A stretch of 9,334 nt of DNA from M3007 sp039804245 (GTDB lineage Bacteria > Bacteroidota > Bacteroidia > Chitinophagales > Saprospiraceae), in the NCBI GenBank assembly GCA_039804245.1, contig JBDLWO010000123.1, forward strand, positions 1 through 9,334, written 5' to 3'. Positions 1-7,130 of this stretch are shown one piece after another. The notes beneath the pieces were generated by a model, which saw only the letters and a program-made list of their open reading frames with translations, did no database searches and was not told where the DNA came from. Positions within the stretch are counted from its first letter, which is position 1, and each line of letters starts with the position of its first letter. A program made the translations under genes and the position numbers.

Positions 1-1022
1 TACTCCAGTCTGAAATGGACAAGGGTTCACTGGGCCTGAATACCGGACTTGAATATGAGGAGGCTTTCTATTCGAGCAGAAATGAAGTGATCGAACTCGC
101 TGCCGTGGCCGCCAGGTCGGGGGGCAGGTATATGAGCCATATCCGCAGCGAAGACATCAACCTGTACGACGCGGTGGACGAAATACTGGATATTGGCCGG
201 AAAACCGGTATTCCGGTTCAGATTTCACATATCAAGATCGCCAAACGCGACCAGTGGAGAACCTCGCTCCAGTTGCTCGAGCGCCTGCAGGCTGCCCGTG
301 CTGAAGGTATCGATGTGACAGCCGATATTTATCCCTACAATTTCTGGAACTCCACGCTCAGGGTATTGTTTCCCAACCGTGATTATACCAATCCGGCCAG
401 TGCCGGGTTTGCCGTTAACCAGCTTTTCGACCCGGAACAATCTATCCTGGTACGCTTCGCCCCCAACCGCGAATACGCCGGCAAAACACTGTCGGAAATA
501 GCCCGGATGCGCCATCAGGAGCCGGCTCAGACGCTCATGGATCTGATCGCCCTGGCTGAAGCGTTCGGAAAGAGCAATCCCGGGTATCCAGATGGTATTG
601 AAGCAATTATGGGCAAGTCTATGGACGACTTCGATGTTTCCACTCTGATGTTGTGGCCGCACACCTGTTTCTGCTCCGACGGCGCTTCGGGCGGGCACCC
701 GCGCGGGCATGGCGCATTCACGCGCGTACTCGGGAGGTACGTCAGGGAACAGAAACTCATGCCGCTGGAAACAGCTGTCTACAAAATGACCGGACTAACA
801 GCGGATCAGATCGGATTGCCGGAAAGAGGCGTTATTGTGCCGGGAAATTACGCTGATCTGGTACTTTTCGATCCTGAAACGGTGATTGACAACGCCAGCG
901 TGCAGGATGGAAAGGCACTATCCGACGGTATAGACAAGGTTTGGGTAAATGGCAGAATCGTTTTTGAAAATAAAAAATCAACGGGTGAGTTACCCGGGGT
1001 TTTAATCAGAAGAAAGAAATGA
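1..1022 (+). CDS. N-acyl-D-amino-acid deacylase (amidohydrolase family), 5'-truncated
   Basis: This metal-dependent hydrolase of the D-aminoacylase branch of the amidohydrolase superfamily would remove the acyl group from N-acyl-D-amino acids. The reading frame is open to the left edge (codons begin at base 3), so the Met at 15 is internal. Family members run to about 480-530 residues; roughly the first third, with the N-terminal beta-sandwich half and the HxH metal pair, lies outside the window. Numbering from Met15, visible features are GLNTGLEY (7-14), SHIR with metal-ligand His42, ISH with His72, CSDG with catalytic Asp222, the GGHPRG segment (226-231) and a C-terminal beta-sandwich strand ADLVLFDPETV (280-290). 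Those residues match known D-aminoacylase ligands (family knowledge). It ends in an ATGA overlap with the DUF1611 gene, suggesting translational coupling. The acyl and amino-acid specificity (Glu, Asp or neutral residues) cannot be read here. Other names in this family are D-aminoacylase and N-acyl-D-glutamate or -aspartate deacylase. Confidence 0.93.
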   Translation, partial: LQSEMDKGSLGLNTGLEYEEAFYSSRNEVIELAAVAARSGGRYMSHIRSEDINLYDAVDEILDIGRKTGIPVQISHIKIAKRDQWRTSLQLLERLQAARAEGIDVTADIYPYNFWNSTLRVLFPNRDYTNPASAGFAVNQLFDPEQSILVRFAPNREYAGKTLSEIARMRHQEPAQTLMDLIALAEAFGKSNPGYPDGIEAIMGKSMDDFDVSTLMLWPHTCFCSDGASGGHPRGHGAFTRVLGRYVREQKLMPLETAVYKMTGLTADQIGLPERGVIVPGNYADLVLFDPETVIDNASVQDGKALSDGIDKVWVNGRIVFENKKSTGELPGVLIRRKK

Positions 1023-2074
1023 CTGATAACAAAGCCATAGTTCTCACAAACGGACTTTTTCACATCAATGACGCCAAAACAGCACACGGGCTGGTACGCG
1101 GCACAGAACGCTTCACCATAGCAGGTATAGTTGACTCCCCGGAGAATGCCGGCAGGGATGCCGGTGAACTCCTCGACGGCAAGCGCCGGAATATTCCCGT
1201 GTTCGGTTCGCTGGAGTCTGCCATTCAGTCGGTGCCCGATGCCCGGTACCTGATTATAGGTATAGCCACAGTGGGCGGCGTGCTGCCTCCCGATATGCGC
1301 GAGATGGTCAGAACCGGAATCAGAAGCGGGTTGTCAGTTGTAAATGGACTGCACGAGTATCTGTCGGAAAATACTGAACTGGCAGCATTGGCCAGGGAAC
1401 ATGGTGTCGAACTCATTGACGTGCGAAAACCCCGCAACCGTGCCGATCTTCACTTCTGGACTGGTGAAATATGGCGTGTTTCTGCTCCGGTTATCGCCGT
1501 CATGGGAACTGACTGTGCCCTGGGCAAGCGAACCACTGCCCGACTGATCAGAGAGTGCTGCGAGTTGGCCGGTTTGAATGCCCGGATGATATACACCGGC
1601 CAGACAGGCTGGTTGCAGGGCGGTGAATACGGGTTTATCTTCGACTCCACGCTGAACGATTTCGTCTCCGGCGAACTGGAACACGCCATTGTTACCTGCT
1701 GGAAGGAGACACAGGCAGATTTCATACTCCTGGAGGGACAGGCATCGCTCCGCAACCCGAGCGGACCCTGTGGTTCCGAATTTCTGGTTTCCGGAAATGC
1801 GAAGTCGGTCGTACTCGTACACGCGCCCGCGAGGGTTTATTACGACAATGATGCGCATTGGGGTCGGATCCCTGATGTGGGTACCGAGATCAATCTCATC
1901 GCGTGTTATGGTTCAAAGGTTATTGCACTGGCGCTCAACACGGAAGGTTGTACACCTGATGAGGCTGTGCGCTACAGGGATGAATATGAGGCCCGCTTCA
2001 ATATACCTGTACTCTTGCCCCTCGAGGAGGGCGTGGACAAAATACTGCCCGTCCTGAAATCGCTGAAGCCATGA
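1019..2074 (+). CDS. DUF1611 family protein, DgcN-like (D-glutamate N-acetyltransferase-like)
   Basis: The 351-residue protein has the two-part layout of DUF1611: an N-terminal Rossmann-like part (about 1-150) and a C-terminal P-loop-like part (about 157-350). Visible family motifs are a Walker-A-like GTDCALGKRTT (163-173), GQTGW (194-198), an acidic DFVSGELE (214-221) and LEGQASLRNP (238-247). One member, DgcN of marine Proteobacteria, has been reported to N-acetylate D-glutamate ahead of the racemase DgcA; that is family knowledge, and identity of substrate here is inferred. The ATG at 1019 overlaps the upstream TGA, and the protein's own TGA overlaps the next ATG, so it sits tightly between a D-amino-acid deacylase and an enolase-superfamily epimerase. 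No signal peptide or membrane helix is visible, so it is presumably cytoplasmic. Older annotations call such proteins ATPases or hypothetical. Family membership is confident; the acetyltransferase role is moderate. Confidence 0.9.
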   Translation: MTDNKAIVLTNGLFHINDAKTAHGLVRGTERFTIAGIVDSPENAGRDAGELLDGKRRNIPVFGSLESAIQSVPDARYLIIGIATVGGVLPPDMREMVRTGIRSGLSVVNGLHEYLSENTELAALAREHGVELIDVRKPRNRADLHFWTGEIWRVSAPVIAVMGTDCALGKRTTARLIRECCELAGLNARMIYTGQTGWLQGGEYGFIFDSTLNDFVSGELEHAIVTCWKETQADFILLEGQASLRNPSGPCGSEFLVSGNAKSVVLVHAPARVYYDNDAHWGRIPDVGTEINLIACYGSKVIALALNTEGCTPDEAVRYRDEYEARFNIPVLLPLEEGVDKILPVLKSLKP

Positions 2075-3111
2075 AAATACGCGAGATAAGGTCATCTTAC
2101 ATGAGGATACCACTGAAAAAGCCCTATACTATCTCCTCCGAAACATTTTCTGACGTGGAGCTTGTATTTGTGGAAATTGAACTTGAAAACGGAGTAACCG
2201 GCTATGGCTCCGGCAGTCCGGCCGAGGAGGTAGTTGGCGAGAACGCATGTATGTCGTTTCAACATCTGCAGTCGGAGCAGGTACAGCAGCTTGCAGGCCG
2301 CGATATCCGGCATTTCCAGCAGATTATACACGAAGTCAGGCGTGCCTTTCCCGGATTTCCCGGCACACAGGCGGCGCTTGACCTGGCGCTGCACGATGCG
2401 TTCTGCCGGTACCTCGGCGTGTCAATCGTATCCTTTTACGGGCAATGTGTGGAACCGCTGCCCACGTCTGTCACTATCGGAATCATGCCCGTGGATGAGG
2501 CCCTGAAAGAAGCAAAAGAGTTTGTCCGGATGGGTTTCAGGGCGTTGAAAATCAAGACTGGCAGCGGCGATACAGAGGAAGATATAGCATTGTTGCGACT
2601 CCTTCGCGAGGCTGCAGGGAAAGATATCAGCCTCCGGATAGATCCCAATCAGGGTTATACCACGCAGCAACTGATACAAGTTTACGAGCATTGTGATATT
2701 GAGCTTATCGAACAGCCTCTGCCAGTGGGAAATGAGCAGTCGCTGAGAATGCTGCCATCCCGACTTCGCGATATACTGGTTGCTGATGAGTCGCTGACAG
2801 ATCCGGCCACTGCGCTGTCATTTACACAGGATCCGCGTCCATTCGGAGTATTCAATATCAAACTGATGAAATGTGGCGGCATCATGGCTGCCCGGGAGAT
2901 TGCTGCTATTGCCGCACATGCGGGTATCAGCCTGTTCTGGGGCTGCAACGATGAAAGCTCGCTGAGTATCACTGCCGCCCTTCATGCGGCTTACAGTTGC
3001 CCGAATACCCGCTACCTCGATCTCGATGGCAGTTTCGATCTGGCTGAAGATTTGTTTTCCGGAGGCTTCGAGCTGAAGGAGGGGAAAATGCTGATAACAG
3101 AAAGTCACTGA
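2071..3111 (+). CDS. Dipeptide epimerase / N-acyl-amino-acid racemase-like enzyme (enolase superfamily, muconate-lactonizing subgroup)
   Basis: At 346 residues this is a full-length member of the L-Ala-D/L-Glu epimerase-like group, which inverts an alpha carbon by proton abstraction with Mg2+. The catalytic set is complete: KIK (Lys160, Lys162), metal ligands Asp191 (RIDPNQ), Glu214 (ELIEQP) and Asp239 (VADES), and Lys264 (IKLMKCGG). The N-terminal capping domain occupies about 1-125 and the barrel about 130-320. A C-terminal DLD (317-319) matches the DxD that binds the dipeptide ammonium group in B. subtilis YkfB. Aligned without gaps from memory, the YkfB Arg24 that reads the substrate glutamate is Glu24 here, and its Ile298 position is Asp294, so L-Ala-D-Glu may not be the substrate. 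DgcA, the N-acetyl-D-glutamate racemase that partners DgcN, is in the same superfamily and is the main alternative. The start overlaps the DUF1611 stop as ATGA. The superfamily call is firm; the substrate is open. Confidence 0.92.
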   Translation: MKIREIRSSYMRIPLKKPYTISSETFSDVELVFVEIELENGVTGYGSGSPAEEVVGENACMSFQHLQSEQVQQLAGRDIRHFQQIIHEVRRAFPGFPGTQAALDLALHDAFCRYLGVSIVSFYGQCVEPLPTSVTIGIMPVDEALKEAKEFVRMGFRALKIKTGSGDTEEDIALLRLLREAAGKDISLRIDPNQGYTTQQLIQVYEHCDIELIEQPLPVGNEQSLRMLPSRLRDILVADESLTDPATALSFTQDPRPFGVFNIKLMKCGGIMAAREIAAIAAHAGISLFWGCNDESSLSITAALHAAYSCPNTRYLDLDGSFDLAEDLFSGGFELKEGKMLITESH

Positions 3112-3125
3112 TGATTAAAAGCAAA

Positions 3126-4103
3126 TCAGGCGCCGATTTCAGCCAGAATCCTGTGTGCGAGTCTGAGCGCTTCAACCCCGTCCTGCAGTGAGACTACCGG
3201 AGTTGTATCGGCAGCAATGGCGTGATGGAAGGTTCTCAGCTCTTCCACAATGGCATTGACCGGAGCCGTTTCGGGCATCCTCATTTCCAGCCATTTTTTG
3301 CCACGTGGAGTATCAAACTCCATGAGCTGATCGGCTGGTGGCAGGTTGTCGGCAGCCTGATCATACAGCCGTATAATCTGTGCATTTTTCTCGCTGAAAT
3401 CGAGGCTGAGGTAGTGGTCTTCCTGGAAAAGACGCATTTTTCGCATACTTTTCATGGAAATCCGGCTGGATGTCAGGTTCGCTACACACCCGTTTTCAAA
3501 TTCAATACGGGCGTTGGCTATGTCAGGTGTGTGACTCAGTACGGCCACGCCGCTGGCACTCACTTTTTCAACAGGTGATTTTACAAGATGCAGTATCAGA
3601 TCGAGATCGTGAATCATCAGATCGAGCACAACGGATACATCCGTGCCTCTGGGCTGAAAAGCTGCCAGTCGGTGACCCTCAATAAACATGGGGTTCAGCG
3701 TCATACCCTTCAGTCCGGTGAAAGCCGGGTTGAAGCGCTCTACGTGTCCCACCTGTACTTTCAGTCCGGTGTCGGTGGCTATTTTCAGCAGTTCATCAGC
3801 TTCTCCGACGGTGTGGGTGACCGGTTTTTCGATAAAAACATGCTTGCCGGCGCGAAGAGCCTCAGCCGCCAGCGCAAAGTGAAAGGGCGTCGGTGTGACG
3901 ATATCCACGGCATCCACTTCGCCGAGCAGTTCCCCGTACGTATTGAAGCGCCTGATACCGAACTGTGAGACGGCGGAAGCGGCATTCTGATCATCGGGAT
4001 CAAAAAAGCCGGCGAAATCCCAAAGGCTGCTGCAATCTTCCGATAAAATACACCGGATATGAATTTTTCCGAGGTGTCCGGCACCCAAAACTCCGATTTT
4101 CAT
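3126..4103 (-). CDS. Gfo/Idh/MocA family NAD(P)-dependent oxidoreductase, possibly a UDP-GlcNAc 3-dehydrogenase type
   Basis: The 325-residue protein has the usual two-domain plan. An N-terminal Rossmann fold carries GAGHLG (7-12) for the nucleotide. The EKP motif is at 92-94, with Lys93 expected in catalysis. The C-terminal domain carries DLMIHDLDL (161-169), where His165 is the likely catalytic histidine. The GHVERFNPA stretch (119-127) resembles proteins that oxidise UDP-N-acetyl sugars at C3 (WlbA/GnnA type), but this is recalled similarity, and no lpxA-like acyltransferase or aminotransferase partner is present here. The family oxidises or reduces sugar or cyclitol hydroxyls in the cytoplasm. 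It is the last gene of the minus-strand run, 12 bases after the small membrane protein gene, and converges with the epimerase gene with 14 bases between stops. The ATG start is preceded by A/T-rich sequence and no Shine-Dalgarno. The family is confident; the substrate is not. Confidence 0.93.
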   Translation of the reverse strand: MKIGVLGAGHLGKIHIRCILSEDCSSLWDFAGFFDPDDQNAASAVSQFGIRRFNTYGELLGEVDAVDIVTPTPFHFALAAEALRAGKHVFIEKPVTHTVGEADELLKIATDTGLKVQVGHVERFNPAFTGLKGMTLNPMFIEGHRLAAFQPRGTDVSVVLDLMIHDLDLILHLVKSPVEKVSASGVAVLSHTPDIANARIEFENGCVANLTSSRISMKSMRKMRLFQEDHYLSLDFSEKNAQIIRLYDQAADNLPPADQLMEFDTPRGKKWLEMRMPETAPVNAIVEELRTFHHAIAADTTPVVSLQDGVEALRLAHRILAEIGA

Positions 4104-4115
4104 TATCTGGACAGA

Positions 4116-4418
4116 TTAATCTCTGAAATACATCAGAATACCTCCGAAGAGCGTGATAAGCATCAATAAAACCGAAGCCATGCGTATAGAGTTGCGCATG
4201 TGTTTGATAAACGTCTCGATTTCGTTCTGAAACTGCGGGTATCTCGGCAGTATTTCCTCTTCCAGTTTTTTCCTGTTGAAAATGTGTGCAGCACCGAATT
4301 CGACCTTGTTGCGCACCAGTATCCCGTAAACCCTGAACACTTTGGCTCTGAAGTACAGGTTCACAAACAGCATGGCCACGAAAAGCCCGATAACGATGGT
4401 GATGAGTAATGTGTACAT
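4116..4418 (-). CDS. Small two-helix membrane protein of unknown function
   Basis: I do not recognise this 100-residue protein. It begins with a hydrophobic helix (about 3-23) followed at once by Arg24, Lys26 and Arg29. A polar, charged middle (about 30-78) contains a Lys/Glu-rich stretch (RKKLEEEI, 49-56). A second hydrophobic helix (about 80-97) runs nearly to the C-terminus and is preceded by Arg75 and Arg79. The positive-inside rule predicts a hairpin with the middle segment in the cytoplasm and both ends outside. I chose the ATG at 4418; an in-frame TTG three codons upstream would add only Met-Ile-Ile. It begins 11 bases after the VWA gene's stop and ends 12 bases before the dehydrogenase gene, so co-transcription with both is likely. 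It could anchor or regulate the VWA/ATPase pair, or simply be a passenger; the sequence does not decide. Confidence 0.75.
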   Translation of the reverse strand: MYTLLITIVIGLFVAMLFVNLYFRAKVFRVYGILVRNKVEFGAAHIFNRKKLEEEILPRYPQFQNEIETFIKHMRNSIRMASVLLMLITLFGGILMYFRD

Positions 4419-4429
4419 TATTATCAAGT

Positions 4430-5515
4430 TCAGCGCTTTTTCCGGCGCTTGTAATTTTCAAGAACAAAAGAACCCAGTCCGGAGAGTGACGAGTAAAATG
4501 CCTTGCCTCCGTTGGTCCGGGTGAAGGCTTCCACAAAGCGTACCAGATAAGGATCCCTGGCAATCATAAAGGTGGTGATGGGGATATTGAGTTTTTTGCA
4601 CTGCATGGACAGGTTCAGGCACCGGTTTACGATTTTCCTGTCGAGTCCGAAGGAGTTTTTGTAGTACTTCTTTCCGATTTTCAGGCAGGTTGGTTTCCCG
4701 TCTGTGATCATGAATATCTGCCGGTTCTGGTTGCGTCGTTTTTTCAGGATATCCATGGCCAGCTCCAGCCCTGCAACGGTATTGGTATGATAGGGGCCTA
4801 CTTCCAGGTAGGGAATTTCGCGCAGTTCGATGGGCCATGCGTCATCGCCGAACACGATGATATCGAGGGTGTCTTTCGGGAATCGGGTACGAATAAATTC
4901 TGCCAGGGCCATGGCTACCTTTTTGGCCGGAGTTATTCGGTCTTCTCCGTACAGGATCATGGAATGCGAGATATCAATCATCAGTACCGAAGACATCTGA
5001 CTCTGGTAGTATGTTTCGTGTACCTCCAGATCGTCCTGAGTGAGCTTGAACTCGTCAATGCCGTGGTTGATATAGGCATTGTGCAGGGAATTGGTAACCG
5101 CCAGGTTGTCCAGACTGTCGCCGAATTCATAGGGTTTGATATCGGCCGTCTGTTCATCTCCGCGGCCGATCACTGTAGTGTTGTGTTTGCCGCTTTTGGC
5201 TTTTTTCAGGTCGCCGAAAATATCGTCCAGGCTTTTTTGTCTGAGGCTGATTTCGAGTTTGGCGGTAGCGCCCTGCCCTCCTTCGCTGTCATCATCGCGC
5301 AGGTATCCTCGGTCGCGGAGCTCCTGAATAAAATCGCCCAGGCCGTAATCGGGCGTAGTGAGTTTATACTGCCTGTCGAGGTCGTTGAGCCAGGAGAGAG
5401 CCTGTGCCACATTCCCGGAGGAATAGAGCATCAGTTCCTGAAAAAGTTTGAAGAGGCGATCAAAAACGCTTTCGTTCGGATCGGGTTTGTAGTCGGAGAA
5501 ACGGAAACCTGTCAT
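4430..5515 (-). CDS. VWA domain-containing protein with complete MIDAS
   Basis: The protein has 361 residues. A helical N-terminal part (about 1-75) is followed by a charged linker with an acidic/glycine patch (74-82), then a von Willebrand factor A domain (about 174-340). The metal-ion-dependent adhesion site is intact: DISHS (Asp181, Ser183, Ser185), Thr246 and Asp272 in ITDG. A basic tail (KRRKKR) ends the protein. No signal peptide or membrane helix is present, so it is probably cytoplasmic. It resembles the CoxE / magnesium-chelatase-D-like VWA proteins that usually act beside a MoxR- or ChlI-type AAA+ ATPase (family knowledge). No such ATPase is in this window; instead the start codon lies 3 bases after the stop of the HerA-like ATPase gene, which makes that protein a plausible partner by position. 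The molecular role is unknown; a metal-dependent protein-protein interaction through the VWA domain is the reasonable inference. Confidence 0.9.
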   Translation of the reverse strand: MTGFRFSDYKPDPNESVFDRLFKLFQELMLYSSGNVAQALSWLNDLDRQYKLTTPDYGLGDFIQELRDRGYLRDDDSEGGQGATAKLEISLRQKSLDDIFGDLKKAKSGKHNTTVIGRGDEQTADIKPYEFGDSLDNLAVTNSLHNAYINHGIDEFKLTQDDLEVHETYYQSQMSSVLMIDISHSMILYGEDRITPAKKVAMALAEFIRTRFPKDTLDIIVFGDDAWPIELREIPYLEVGPYHTNTVAGLELAMDILKKRRNQNRQIFMITDGKPTCLKIGKKYYKNSFGLDRKIVNRCLNLSMQCKKLNIPITTFMIARDPYLVRFVEAFTRTNGGKAFYSSLSGLGSFVLENYKRRKKR

Positions 5516-5518
5516 GGG

Positions 5519-7081
5519 TTAAAACCAGCTTTTGGAAGAGCTTTTCTTTGAGGTGCCACCCAGGCCCAGCACGCCGAGCAGTCCGCGGGTGAGTTCGCGT
5601 GCTACTGTGCGGCCGATTTGCCGGGCGAGCGGGTCGTTGGCAAGCGTTTCGAGCATGCCGGGCTCTTCTTTCTCCTTACGGACAGTTGAACCGCCTTTTT
5701 GTTGCGACTCTGGCTGATTTTCTTGTGCTTCAGCTATTTTCCGGGTCAAAATCTCGTAGGCGCTCTCTCTGTCCACTTCCTGATTGTACTTTCGTGCAAT
5801 GGCAGAGTGTCCGATGATAGAGTCAATTTCCGAGGGGGTGAGTACATCCATCCGGCTCTCGGGCGCCCGCATGAGCGTGTGTGCGAGAGGGGTAGGAATA
5901 CCTTTTTCATTCAGTACACTCACAATGGCCTCGCCGATACCCAGCGAGGTGAGCAGGTCTTCGGTTTCGTAGTATTTGGTAATGGGGTAGTTTTCTGCTG
6001 CCAGCTTGATTGCTTTCCTGTCTTTGGCCGTGAAGGCGCGGAGCGAGTGCTGCACCTTGAGTCCGAGTTGCGCGAGAATGCTTTCGGGAATATCTGCAGG
6101 GTTTTGTGTAATGAAATAGATACCCACCCCTTTGGAGCGAATGAGTTTTATAATCGCTTCCAGTTGCTGCATGAGTGCCGGGGTAGCCTCCTGGAATACG
6201 AGGTGCGCCTCGTCAATAAAGATGCACAGTTTGGGTTGTTCCATATCGCCTTCTTCCGGGAAGGAGGCGTAAATTTCGGCCAGCATCTGGAGCATAAAGG
6301 TGCTGAACAGTTTCGGGCGATCCTGAATGTCTGTCAGGCGCACGATATTGATGACCCCGCGCCCGTTTTCATCTATCCTGACCAGGTCGCTTACGGCAAA
6401 AGACGTCTCTCCGAAGAAAAGATCGGCGCCCTGTTGTTCCATTTCCACCACTTTTCTGAGAATTGTTCCGGCGGTGGCAGAAGAGAACTGACCAAATTCG
6501 GCTTCGATTTCCGCTTTGCCTTCATTACCCAGATACTGAAGCACCTTTTTGAAGTCCTTGAGGTCGAGCAGGGGAAGTCCCTTGTCGTCGCAATATTTGA
6601 ATACAACAGCGATGACGCCGCCCTGCGTGTCATTCAGCCCCAGAATGCGGCTGAACAGTACCGGGCCGAACTCGCTGATCGTAGCGCGCAGGCGTGCGCC
6701 CATTTCACCTGAAAGCGTCAGGAACTCCACCGTATTACCCGTTGGTTTCCAGTTGATGCCGATTTTTGCGGCTCTTTCAATGATTTTGGGGTTTTCGGTG
6801 CCGGGCATGGCTACGCCCGAGAGATCGCCCTTGATATCCATGAGCAGGCTGGGCACGCCACTCCCTGCCAGTTGCTCGGCAATAGCCTGCAGGGTCTTGG
6901 TTTTACCGGTACCGGTGGCGCCGGCGATGAGCCCGTGCCGGTTCATGGTGCGCAGAGGTACTTTGATTTGCAGTCCGTGTACTGCTTCTGCCTCTATCAT
7001 GGCGCCTCCAAGCACAATGGAGGAGCCTGAAAAGTTGTATCCTGACTGTATTTCGGCGGTGAATTCATCTTTTCTGGACAT
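5519..7081 (-). CDS. HerA-like / DUF853 (YjgR-type) P-loop ATPase
   Basis: The 520-residue protein is a member of the HerA/FtsK-like ATPase superfamily in the DUF853 group, named after E. coli YjgR. Walker A is GATGTGKT (54-61), closely followed by MDIKGDLSGVA (81-91), a hallmark of this group. Walker B with the catalytic acid is FIDEAH (288-293), and TQNP (325-328) is the sensor-like polar motif. Residues about 450-475 are a Gln/Glu/Lys-rich linker. The last 40 or so residues form a basic, Gly/Leu-rich tail (GLLGVLGLGG, 500-509). These ATPases form hexameric rings; their biological role is poorly known, and DNA translocation is assumed by relationship rather than shown. No nuclease (NurA or other) is nearby, which argues against a standard HerA-NurA repair pair. 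The start is ATG at 7081 with no Shine-Dalgarno, about 24 bases downstream of a TATCTTTG promoter-like element. The VWA gene follows after 3 bases. Confidence 0.94.
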   Translation of the reverse strand: MSRKDEFTAEIQSGYNFSGSSIVLGGAMIEAEAVHGLQIKVPLRTMNRHGLIAGATGTGKTKTLQAIAEQLAGSGVPSLLMDIKGDLSGVAMPGTENPKIIERAAKIGINWKPTGNTVEFLTLSGEMGARLRATISEFGPVLFSRILGLNDTQGGVIAVVFKYCDDKGLPLLDLKDFKKVLQYLGNEGKAEIEAEFGQFSSATAGTILRKVVEMEQQGADLFFGETSFAVSDLVRIDENGRGVINIVRLTDIQDRPKLFSTFMLQMLAEIYASFPEEGDMEQPKLCIFIDEAHLVFQEATPALMQQLEAIIKLIRSKGVGIYFITQNPADIPESILAQLGLKVQHSLRAFTAKDRKAIKLAAENYPITKYYETEDLLTSLGIGEAIVSVLNEKGIPTPLAHTLMRAPESRMDVLTPSEIDSIIGHSAIARKYNQEVDRESAYEILTRKIAEAQENQPESQQKGGSTVRKEKEEPGMLETLANDPLARQIGRTVARELTRGLLGVLGLGGTSKKSSSKSWF

Positions 7082-7105
7082 GGCAATGCTTTATTTTTAT
7101 GGCGA

Positions 7106-7113
7106 CAAAGATA
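7106..7113 (-). promoter_or_regulatory. Bacteroidota-type -7 promoter element (TATCTTTG)
   Basis: Read on the minus strand, TATCTTTG is an exact match to TAnnTTTG, the -7 box of the Bacteroidota housekeeping sigma factor. It lies in the 49-base gap between the GT4 and HerA-like genes, 24 bases upstream of the latter's ATG. No TTTG box stands at the expected 19-21 base distance upstream, so the -33 half is weak or absent. If active, it would separate transcription of the ATPase-VWA-membrane protein-dehydrogenase run from the GT4 gene. Confidence 0.5.
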
Positions 7114-7130
7114 ATGGCATGTTCGGAAAT

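Noticed and set aside
3108..3129. Small inverted repeats (CTGAT/ATCAG and TGATT/AATCA) at the convergent junction, as a bidirectional terminator
   Set aside because: The stems are only 5 bases and A/T-rich, with no T-run on either side; not enough to call a terminator.
4787..6712. Two long plus-strand open frames (4787-5551 and 5699-6712) opposite the VWA and ATPase genes
   Set aside because: Both are antisense to proteins with intact catalytic or metal-binding motifs and show no domain of their own.
5519..7081. HerA-like ATPase as part of an anti-phage defence system
   Set aside because: HerA-type defence systems carry a partner nuclease or SIR2/DUF4297-type effector; none is present, and the protein belongs to the widespread YjgR/DUF853 group.
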